A stretch of DNA of 6,691 nucleotides, from the NCBI GenBank assembly GCA_002340305.1, contig DDLU01000161.1, forward strand, positions 1 through 6,691, given 5' to 3'. Shown here one piece after another: positions 1 through 4,862 of this stretch (positions are counted from its first letter, which is position 1; each line of letters opens with the position of its first letter). The notes under the pieces are model-generated. The model made no database searches, was not told the origin of the DNA, and saw nothing but the letters and a program-made list of their open reading frames with translations. Origin of the DNA: Desulfovibrio sp. UBA2564. GTDB lineage: Bacteria; Desulfobacterota; Desulfovibrionia; Desulfovibrionales; Desulfovibrionaceae. A program made the position numbers and the translations under genes.

Positions 1-95
1 CCGTAGGGTCGAATTTCATATCTTTTCTCGCCTGACCTAAATGGCAGATAGTGCTCAGTCTTCAGAGCCATAAAAAGCGGTCTTTCTTTCTTCAT
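1..95 (-). CDS. Partial CDS (N-terminus only): ASCH-like / PUA-fold small protein
   Basis: The gene starts with ATG at 95-93, sharing one base with the TGA of the gpD gene (TGATG), and stays open for 31 codons to the window edge; the rest lies outside. The visible peptide begins MKKERPLFMALKTEHYLPFR and continues with SGEKRYEIRPYG. The pattern of a short beta strand and helix followed by S-G-E-K-x-x-E-I-R resembles the N-terminal motif of ASCH and DUF3850-type domains. These adopt a PUA-like fold and are thought to bind RNA or modified nucleotides. The TGATG coupling suggests it is translated with the tail operon. A second possible start is the internal Met9 (71-69), whose following residues fit the domain equally well. 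In P2 and R-pyocin clusters this position holds other genes (late regulator or lysis), so the gene appears to be an accessory. The domain call is motif recognition from 31 residues and stays tentative; no function is assigned. Confidence 0.6.
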   Translation of the reverse strand, partial: MKKERPLFMALKTEHYLPFRSGEKRYEIRPY

Positions 96-1081
96 CACAC
101 CAGCCCCTTGCTCTGCCCGGTGGGTGTTTCGCACTCAATCTGGCAGATGTAGCCCTGATCATCCAAGCTGTGTTCCACACGCTGAATAGTCCAGTCTCCT
201 TCCAAGCCGGGAATGCCGGAAACCGACAAGGCACATTCTGCGGCAATTGTCGGATTGCCACCAGCTGTCAATGAAAGTGTGGCGGTTCCGCGTTGCAGCT
301 CGTTAAATTTGGCCTGTGCTTTTGCGCGGGCTTCTGCCGGAGTCGCGCTGGAGCCTCCCAAACAAAAACAAGGCTTGCCGCTTCCGACCTTTACGGTCAT
401 GCGCTCGGCATCATCCAACGAGTGCCAGTAGGCTTTGACGCTCTTATACTTTCCTCGGCTGGCAGCGGTCATATCCCAGCGTTCCAGATCGGTACGCTTG
501 AGGGCTATGGATGGTAGATTTTTGCCACTGGCTGACTTGACTTCACCACGCGGGACAAACAGCAATTTAGACTCAACCGGCTTGGCTACCGCATCGTGAT
601 CCGCAGCCAAGCGGGTCAGAAAATGGAGGTCTGATTCCTCGGTTTGATCAATGTGTTGCAGCGTGATCCCGCCGAGCACGGGGGCAACCACTGCGGTCAA
701 GCTATGGTCTGCGGCAATAGTGGAAACAATGTCGGACAGGGTCTTTTCATCCCAGCTTTTGGTTTTCGGGGCTTTCAGGCTGATACGCATATCGGCGGCC
801 ATGGCCGTGATCGACATTGTGTCGGGGGGGCCGGACAGCCGCACATCGCCAGCAGTAAATAAGCCCATGCGGGTTAGGCACGTTTCCTCGTAACCCATGA
901 ATACTTCCAGCTCCGCCCCAGTGCGCGGAACGGCAATAGCTCCATCCCGGTTATCCAGCTCAATCTCAACTGCATCCGAATTTTGCCCAGCCTCATCGGT
1001 CACAGTCAGGCGTTTCAGGCGATCAGCTATTTTGGCTGTGACATCCTTGCTGTCTGCTAAAATTTTGAATTTGGGAGTCAT
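95..1081 (-). CDS. D: Phage late control / baseplate hub protein gpD (P2 GpD family)
   Basis: This is a 328-aa homologue of P2 gpD, structurally related to the T4 gp27 hub and VgrG N-terminal domains, found at the baseplate end of the tail tube. The N-terminus (MTPKFKILADSKDVTAKIADRL) and the segment HIDQTEESDLHFLTRLA at residues 143-159 match the P2 family closely. The C-terminus, around residues 296-318 (DWTIQRVEHSLDDQGY...), is the usual final beta domain. P2 gpD is about 387 aa and, as I recall it, has a lysine-rich insert in its second half; that segment is replaced here by a short linker near residues 220-255. The start chosen is the ATG at 1081, preceded by GGGA at a usable distance. 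An in-frame GTG at 1093 would add four residues and overlap X by 10 bp, but has no visible Shine-Dalgarno. The gene lies immediately downstream of X and is coupled by TGATG to the next gene. Identity is firm; the exact start is not. Confidence 0.95.
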   Translation of the reverse strand: MTPKFKILADSKDVTAKIADRLKRLTVTDEAGQNSDAVEIELDNRDGAIAVPRTGAELEVFMGYEETCLTRMGLFTAGDVRLSGPPDTMSITAMAADMRISLKAPKTKSWDEKTLSDIVSTIAADHSLTAVVAPVLGGITLQHIDQTEESDLHFLTRLAADHDAVAKPVESKLLFVPRGEVKSASGKNLPSIALKRTDLERWDMTAASRGKYKSVKAYWHSLDDAERMTVKVGSGKPCFCLGGSSATPAEARAKAQAKFNELQRGTATLSLTAGGNPTIAAECALSVSGIPGLEGDWTIQRVEHSLDDQGYICQIECETPTGQSKGLV

Positions 1082-1083
1082 GG

Positions 1084-1293
1084 TTAATCCCACAGCTTAA
1101 CGGTTGCGGTTTCAGTCTCGGTTTCGTCCAGATCGGGAAACACAATCACGATACCGGCCTCAAAGACCGAGCCTTTTTCGGCCAGACCGGGGTTAGCTTC
1201 CAGCACGGCAGTTACGGCACCTTCGCGCCCGTATTGGCGGTAGCAGAGTTCGTCCAGCATATCGCCGTCTATGGTCATGTATTTGATGCTCAT
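1084..1293 (-). CDS. X: Tail protein X (P2 gpX family, LysM-like)
   Basis: This 69-aa protein matches P2 gpX (about 67 aa) over its whole length. It has the N-terminal IDGDMLDELCYRQYGR (residues 8-23), a central ANPGLA at 33-38, the hydrophobic IVIVFPDL near 48-55 and the C-terminal VKLWD. The family has a LysM-like fold and is needed for tail assembly, probably at the hub/baseplate beside gpD. A short Glu-Thr run (residues 57-62) lies before the C-terminal strand. The start overlaps the stop of U as ATGA (1293-1290), a classic translational coupling. The gene lies between U and D, whereas in P2 gene X is far away beside the head-completion and lysis genes. This order is as in R-pyocin clusters. 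Confidence 0.95.
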   Translation of the reverse strand: MSIKYMTIDGDMLDELCYRQYGREGAVTAVLEANPGLAEKGSVFEAGIVIVFPDLDETETETATVKLWD

Positions 1294-1691
1294 TTTGTGT
1301 CCTCACCGTACTTGGATATACGCATGGAAAATTGCTGTTTCTTCGGTGCCCCGCCCTTGAAATGGGCTGTTTGTTCCTCTCGGACTTCCTCAATTACATA
1401 TTTACCCCAGACTTTACCGCGCCCATCAATCAGCATCAGCGGTTGCCCTGTCCCAGCCTCGGCCCTCATGCGGTTAAGCTGTTCAAGGCCACCGAGAAAT
1501 TGCGGATAAATCACGCCGTTTAATTCCAGCACATCATCACCCGGACCGACATACTGACGGGCAGGCAACCGGCCCATACGCTCCTGCTTTGCCCATCTAT
1601 ATGATGTAGTGCGGGACAAATTTTCATAGGCGGCGGTGATCATGGAAAACTTATAACTCCCCAGCTTCATCATTACTCTGCTAGACGCCAT
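1290..1691 (-). CDS. U: Tail completion/terminator protein gpU (P2 GpU family)
   Basis: This 133-aa protein belongs to the P2 gpU family, which acts at the end of the tail tube and is required to complete tails. Family landmarks are MMKLGSYKFSM near residues 7-17 (P2 gpU itself starts at an equivalent Met-Met), the RWAKQERMGRLPARQYVGPGDDVLELNGVIYP region (32-63), where the GDD..L.G core is the strongest match, the LIDGRGKVWGKYVIE strand pair (87-101) and a final basic strand (QQFSMRISKYGED). The ATG at 1691 lies inside the last codons of T (11-bp overlap) and has GGAG nine bases upstream (1704-1701), so it is preferred. An internal ATG at 1673 would give a more P2-like N-terminus. Translation is coupled to T upstream and to X downstream. 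Confidence 0.95.
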   Translation of the reverse strand: MASSRVMMKLGSYKFSMITAAYENLSRTTSYRWAKQERMGRLPARQYVGPGDDVLELNGVIYPQFLGGLEQLNRMRAEAGTGQPLMLIDGRGKVWGKYVIEEVREEQTAHFKGGAPKKQQFSMRISKYGEDTK

Positions 1692-3783
1692 CGTGTAACG
1701 CTCCGCTGTTTTGACGTTTCAGAATTGCGGCAACTTCGCGGGCCAATTCCTTGGCAGATTGGCCGGGCTGCTGGGTGATATGAAAAGTATTATGAACAGT
1801 GGTTTCCTGCTGGCGAGACTGATGCTCAAACGACTGAATATTAGCTGGAGCGGCATAGCTTCCACTCTTCATTGCCGGTGATTCATCAATGGCTTCCTGA
1901 ACAACCCCAACCTTTTTGTGAACCTGCTGTTCTGTTTCCTGATCTTCGTTTTCGTCATCATCGCCAAAGCCGAAGAAAGTGGACACCACATTACCGATCC
2001 CGCTAAGAATTCCAGAACTGTTTTTCCAAGCTGCAACAAGCTTGTCCCACGATGTAATCAATCTGTAGACAAAACCAACCAAGGCAGCGATTCCGGTAAC
2101 AATCAAGCCTATAGGGTTTGCAGTCATGGCAGCATTAACAGCCCACATAACACCGGCCCAAACTCTGCCGCCCAAAACAACCGCCTTTTGAACAATGGCA
2201 AATCGTCCCAGATTAAGGGAAGCAATGCTTGAAGCTGCCGCATTTTTGAGCATCATGGCCCGGTTCCAGCCCAGAGCTATATTTGTCTTCAGAATGGAAG
2301 GACGCAGGAATAAAAATACTGTTTTTGCTGTGGTCAGACCGTCTGATAAAAAAGTAGCGGCATACCCTCCGGCGAGACTTACAACCTTGAAGCCCACAAG
2401 TAAGCCTGTCACCATACCTATGCCTTTACTTAAAAGAGGGAATTCTTCAGCCACGTATCTGGCAGCCCCGGCGATCCCGCCCAGCATATCAGCAGCAACT
2501 CCCAAAGCGGGCAAAAGCAATGAACCAAAGGCAATACCGGCATTTGCAGCCTTATTTTTTAACAGAATCAGTTTATTGGCTGTAGTCCGGGAACGATCAT
2601 CATATTCTTTTTGCATGGACCCGGCATAATTGGCTTGATCCGCTACCAGCCCTAAAGCCTTTCTGTATTCATCTAATCCGCCCACAAGCTTGGTCATATC
2701 ATCGGAATATTCCGCGCCGAAAAGATCGGTAAGAATTCCCATTTTATCCTCAGCTCCGTTGATGGCTTCAAAAAAAGAAAGGATCGCACCCTGAGCATCG
2801 TCTTTCATGGTCTGTTTAAGTCCTTGAGCATCCATACCTATGGATTGCAGAGCATTTTGAAATTTTTTCCCCTGCTTATCTGCGGTAGCAAGTTTATTGA
2901 ACATGGCATTCATGGCAGTTCCTGCCACTTCCGGCGGAGTCTTCAGGGTAAGGAAGGTCGCGGATAAAGCGGAAACCTGTTGCCCGGTCAGTCCGATCAT
3001 TTTCCCGGAAGAACCGGCCCGATTCATCACATTGAGCATGCTGGAAGCGGTGGCATCCATATTGTTTGAAAGATGGTTGACGGCATCGCCCAATGAAACA
3101 GCCCCATCCTGATTAAGCTTGAAGATACTGCGCAATCCGGTCATAACTCCGCCTGCCTCAGTTCCGCTCATGTCAAACGCAACTCCCATCTTGGAAGCGT
3201 CTTCTGTAAATCTAAGCAATTCATTTCTGGCTATCCCGGCCTGACCAGCTGCCGCTGCAATATCAGCCAGTCCGCTGGTTGCCATGGGAATACGTTCAGA
3301 CATATTCTGTAAATCCAAACCCATTTGCTTGAATTCACTTTCGTCCTTGAAATCTATTGTCTTACGTACATCAGCCATCGAACTTTCAAAATTTACAGCA
3401 GCCATAACCGGAGTGAAAGCAGCCATGGCCATACCGGCAACCCCGACCATATCACCTTGAAGATCGGCCCGTTTCTGCTTGTTTGCTTCCTTCCGGGTTT
3501 TGGCGGCTTCCTTGCGGTAGTCGCTCATGGCCTTCCGGGCTGTGCGTAGTTTCTTTTCAACCCGATCTATGGCTTTCTGAAAACCATCATGCGCCCCGGC
3601 ATTGCGTCTGCATGCACCATAAAGCTTGGTCAAAGCCGCTTTATAGCGATTCGACTGTCCCTCAAGTTTACGCTCTTCATCACTCAAGCCTTGCATATTA
3701 CTGCGCAGTGCCTTAAAAGTGGAATATACACCACCTGCGGCAATGGCTTTGAACATCATTGAAACGACAAACTTGTTATTCAT
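1681..3783 (-). CDS. T: Tail tape measure protein (P2 gpT / PhageMin_Tail family)
   Basis: The 700-aa tape measure protein fixes tail length, acting as the scaffold inside the tube, and is released on infection. Residues 30-110 are strongly charged and helical (predicted coiled coil). Residues about 115-400 form the conserved tape-measure core, with SGLADIAAAAGQAGI near 170-184 and the SALSATFLTL..TPPEVAGTAMNAMF region (271-295). Hydrophobic segments lie at about 413-440, 453-478 and 550-577, the last with the frequent NPIGLIVTGIAALVGFVY pattern. An acidic stretch at 608-619 follows, then a C-terminal motif (HNTFHITQQPGQSAKELARE, 664-683) shared by many P2-like tape measures. P2 gpT is about 815 aa, so a somewhat shorter tail is expected. 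The start at 3783 has GGAG (3792-3789) five bases upstream. It is the only gene in the run not tightly joined to its upstream neighbour: 178 bp separate it from E'. Confidence 0.96.
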   Translation of the reverse strand: MNNKFVVSMMFKAIAAGGVYSTFKALRSNMQGLSDEERKLEGQSNRYKAALTKLYGACRRNAGAHDGFQKAIDRVEKKLRTARKAMSDYRKEAAKTRKEANKQKRADLQGDMVGVAGMAMAAFTPVMAAVNFESSMADVRKTIDFKDESEFKQMGLDLQNMSERIPMATSGLADIAAAAGQAGIARNELLRFTEDASKMGVAFDMSGTEAGGVMTGLRSIFKLNQDGAVSLGDAVNHLSNNMDATASSMLNVMNRAGSSGKMIGLTGQQVSALSATFLTLKTPPEVAGTAMNAMFNKLATADKQGKKFQNALQSIGMDAQGLKQTMKDDAQGAILSFFEAINGAEDKMGILTDLFGAEYSDDMTKLVGGLDEYRKALGLVADQANYAGSMQKEYDDRSRTTANKLILLKNKAANAGIAFGSLLLPALGVAADMLGGIAGAARYVAEEFPLLSKGIGMVTGLLVGFKVVSLAGGYAATFLSDGLTTAKTVFLFLRPSILKTNIALGWNRAMMLKNAAASSIASLNLGRFAIVQKAVVLGGRVWAGVMWAVNAAMTANPIGLIVTGIAALVGFVYRLITSWDKLVAAWKNSSGILSGIGNVVSTFFGFGDDDENEDQETEQQVHKKVGVVQEAIDESPAMKSGSYAAPANIQSFEHQSRQQETTVHNTFHITQQPGQSAKELAREVAAILKRQNSGALHDGV

Positions 3784-3786
3784 AAT
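3759..3786 (+). promoter_or_regulatory. Possible sigma70-type promoter for the plus-strand small ORF
   Basis: On the plus strand TTGAAA (3759-3764) is followed 16 bases later by CATAAT (3781-3786). Each differs from the consensus hexamer by one base, and the spacer is at the short end of the normal range. It lies inside the first codons of the tape measure gene. Transcription would begin near 3793, almost at the Shine-Dalgarno of the 51-codon ORF, leaving an unusually short leader. A match of this quality can occur by chance, so this is a weak call that gains interest only from the ORF directly downstream. Confidence 0.3.
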
Positions 3787-3788
3787 TA

Positions 3789-3797
3789 CTCCGGGAG
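3789..3797. promoter_or_regulatory. Back-to-back Shine-Dalgarno sequences for two divergent starts
   Basis: The plus strand reads CTCCGGGAG. GGGAG (3793-3797) stands seven bases before the ATG of the plus-strand 51-codon ORF (3805). On the minus strand GGAG (3792-3789) stands five bases before the ATG of the tape measure gene (3783). The two sites touch and form a near-palindrome. Each has normal spacing, which supports both starts. Confidence 0.6.
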
Positions 3798-3804
3798 ACC
3801 GTGT

Positions 3805-3960
3805 ATGCGCAGTTTTTTAGATCAATTTGGATGGACCATACCGTTTGTTGTCACTGCCGTTTCTTTCTTGAACGGTGGAAGCTTTGACAAGGCAGCCGGG
3901 ACAGCCTTTGTTGCCGCTATTTTTTCAGGCTTTGCGGTTGGATTCGCCAGAAATATCTAG
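3805..3960 (+). CDS. Unrecognised 51-aa hydrophobic (probably two-helix membrane) protein, antisense to the tail operon
   Basis: The ORF runs from ATG at 3805 to TAG at 3960 on the strand opposite every other gene here. It fills the E'-T gap almost exactly: one base separates its stop from the E' stop, and 21 bases separate its start from the T start. The protein begins MRSFLDQFGWTIPFVVTAVS. A first hydrophobic stretch spans residues 8-22, a polar turn NGGSFDK spans about 23-29, and a second hydrophobic stretch (TAFVAAIFSGFAVGFA) spans about 33-48, ending ARNI. Eight or nine of 51 residues are Phe. This fits a small helical hairpin in the inner membrane. GGGAG with seven-base spacing precedes the ATG, and a weak promoter may lie upstream. 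I do not recognise a family. By position and composition it could be a moron expressed from the prophage, a holin-like or exclusion peptide, or a chance ORF. No function is claimed. Confidence 0.55.
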   Translation: MRSFLDQFGWTIPFVVTAVSFLNGGSFDKAAGTAFVAAIFSGFAVGFARNI

Positions 3961-3961
3961 C

Positions 3962-4078
3962 TTATCCGTTCAGCCTTTTGGCCTCTTTGTGAAATCCCAT
4001 CAGCTCTTCAATTGTTAATTCCATCAGATCATGCAGGGAAAAATGCAGGATGTGGCCGACATCAGCCATAACCTGCAT
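3962..4078 (-). CDS. E': gpE' C-terminal extension (P2 GpE-family tail protein), reached by -1 frameshift
   Basis: In the -1 frame relative to E, an open frame continues through the E stop to TAA at 3964-3962. The part from the internal ATG at 4078 encodes 38 aa and contains MADVGHILHFSLHDLMEL followed by TIEELMGFHKEAKRL. This matches the small P2 GpE family, whose hallmark is MAD(I/V)...(F/W)..s..(E/D)LM.L...EL..w...A. In P2 this segment is made mainly as the end of an E+E' fusion produced by ribosomal frameshifting, and serves with E as tail-tube/tape-measure assembly chaperone (comparable to lambda G/GT). Slippage at 4105-4099 would join residue 71 of E to VLSWQDC and then this segment, giving a product of about 116 aa (P2: about 142). 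Independent initiation at 4078 is possible, as AGGA lies four bases upstream, but the spacing is poor. Confidence 0.88.
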   Translation of the reverse strand: MQVMADVGHILHFSLHDLMELTIEELMGFHKEAKRLNG

Positions 4079-4088
4079 GCAATCCTGC
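4045..4088 (-). other. Possible RNA stem downstream of the frameshift site
   Basis: In the mRNA sense GCAGGAT (4088-4082) is perfectly complementary to ATCCTGC (4051-4045), 30 bases apart, beginning ten bases after the slippery heptamer. A smaller hairpin, GATGT-CGGCC-ACATC (4063-4049), shares part of the 3' arm and could compete with it. Such an element could stimulate frameshifting, but seven pairs with a 30-base loop are modest and the spacing is a little long. Low confidence. Confidence 0.25.
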
Positions 4089-4092
4089 CAGC

Positions 4093-4311
4093 TTAGGACA
4101 AAAAATCAGTAAACTCCTTCTGCAAGGCGTAATAATCTTTGAGCGGAAGCTCATCTATTTCATCAGGAGTCAGCCCGGTCAGATTGCAAATCATGCGCAC
4201 ATCCTGCTCAAGCTCATCCTTAATTGTGGAAACCACACGCATATCCTTAACTTTAGGAGGGCGCATGGTAATTTCCCTGCCGTCACTGAGAGTAATTTCT
4301 TTATCTGTCAT
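4093..4311 (-). CDS. E: Tail assembly chaperone gpE (P2 E / Mu gp41-like)
   Basis: This 72-aa protein has the layout of the phage tail assembly chaperone family (P2 E, gp41/gp14). The N-terminal hairpin EITLSDGREITMRPPKVKDM (residues 5-24) is followed by a helical segment with ICNLTGLTPDEIDELPLKDY (41-60) and a final hydrophobic helix (ALQKEFTDFLS). It is expected to bind the tape measure protein and recruit tube subunits during tail assembly, without remaining in the tail. The gene lies 27 bp after FII. GAGG sits ten bases before the ATG, while a closer AGGGA directly touches the start codon and is too near to serve. The end of the gene carries the frameshift heptamer, so two products are expected: E alone (72 aa) and E+E' (about 116 aa). 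Confidence 0.88.
   Translation of the reverse strand: MTDKEITLSDGREITMRPPKVKDMRVVSTIKDELEQDVRMICNLTGLTPDEIDELPLKDYYALQKEFTDFLS
4099..4105 (-). other. Programmed -1 ribosomal frameshift site (T TTT TTG)
   Basis: Read on the minus strand, codons 69-71 of E are gaT TTT TTG, an X XXY YYZ heptamer with the 0-frame split as required for tandem -1 slippage. The 0-frame stop TAA comes after one more codon (TCC). After slippage, reading continues with GTC CTA AGC TGG into E'. The same heptamer, at the same place near the end of E, is the known frameshift site of phage P2. Confidence 0.88.
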
Positions 4312-4338
4312 TCCCTTAAAGCCTCGTTTAAATGGTTG

Positions 4339-4851
4339 TTAAATACCCAACGCAGACCGTTCACTGGCAAGCTGATCCACGCCGCCGATGACGCGGATCA
4401 TATTGACCGGATCAATTTCGATAACTTCCTCACCAGCAATAGTTGCTTTGTAGTAACGCAGGGCAATGGCAACTTTCAGGGTTGAATCATCACCGGCCTT
4501 CCATGTGCCGGAATCCAGCTCCCGAAGACGTCCACGCATTTCAAGGATGACCGCCTCAGCTCCACCGTTGGCCTTGATAGCCCCACGGAACGTGATGGAA
4601 ACGTCTTCACCCTCAACCACTCCAAACTTCTTGAACAGATCAGGAATGTATTCGGCAAAGGTCGCAGTTGCCTCCAGCTTTTCCATGCCCATGTCGATTT
4701 CAACGGGTGCATCCATGCCGCCAGCGCGATATTCTTCGGTTTTGAGTGACAATTTAGGAGGTTCAAGTTCCTGTACCTTGCCTAAGTATCCGGTACCGTC
4801 CACCCACGCTGTGAATTTTTTTAACTTCCTCGGAAGTGTAGTAGCTGCCAT
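4339..4851 (-). CDS. FII: Major tail tube protein FII (P2 FII family)
   Basis: This 170-aa protein corresponds to P2 FII (172 aa), which stacks as hexameric rings to form the inner tail tube. The match runs the whole length: LPRKLKKFTAWVDGTGYLG (6-24) at the N-terminus, EPPKLSLKTEEYRAGGMDAP (30-49) with the conserved YRAGGM, VILEMRGRLRELDSGTWKAG (101-120) with MRGR..E.D.G, and EEVIEIDPVNMIRVIGGVDQ (141-160) near the C-terminus. The start at 4851 has AAGGAG (4864-4859) seven bases upstream, overlapping the stop codon of the sheath gene. The 11-bp gap to the sheath gene gives near-coupled expression, as expected for sheath and tube made in equal numbers. Confidence 0.96.
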   Translation of the reverse strand: MAATTLPRKLKKFTAWVDGTGYLGKVQELEPPKLSLKTEEYRAGGMDAPVEIDMGMEKLEATATFAEYIPDLFKKFGVVEGEDVSITFRGAIKANGGAEAVILEMRGRLRELDSGTWKAGDDSTLKVAIALRYYKATIAGEEVIEIDPVNMIRVIGGVDQLASERSALGI

Positions 4852-4862
4852 TGTTTCACTCC

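Noticed and set aside
55..261. A 68-codon minus-strand frame overlapping the end of gpD.
   Set aside because: It is out of frame with gpD and covers its conserved C-terminus. The ASCH-like frame starting at 95 is coupled to the gpD stop and is the better candidate.
824..830. A run of seven G (seven C in the gpD sense) that could be a phase-variable tract.
   Set aside because: Seven bases is short for slipped-strand variation. The run falls in a conserved part of gpD (SGPPD) and the frame is intact.
2195..2629. A 144-codon plus-strand frame opposite the tape measure gene.
   Set aside because: It lies entirely within a well-supported coding region on the other strand, and the protein has no family features.
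3784..3960. An open minus-strand frame across most of the E'-T gap that might continue the tail operon.
   Set aside because: It has no plausible start codon with a ribosome site, is rich in Lys, Pro, Ala and Thr without family likeness, and ends before T. The plus-strand ORF in the same place has a start, a Shine-Dalgarno and a coherent hydrophobic product.
3961..3995. A possible terminator after the plus-strand small ORF (GCC-TTTT-GGC followed by a few T).
   Set aside because: The stem is only three base pairs and lies in the E' coding region; it is not a credible terminator.
4332..4352. A possible P2-type late activator (Ogr-like) dyad, GTTG...CAAC, near the FII end.
   Set aside because: Only four bases per arm, and it does not match the TGTTGT-N12-ACAACA pattern known for P2. 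No convincing late promoter dyad was seen elsewhere in the window.
4476..4766. A 96-codon minus-strand frame within the tube gene, on the same strand but in another frame.
   Set aside because: The FII frame matches the family over its whole length, and the alternative frame has no family features.
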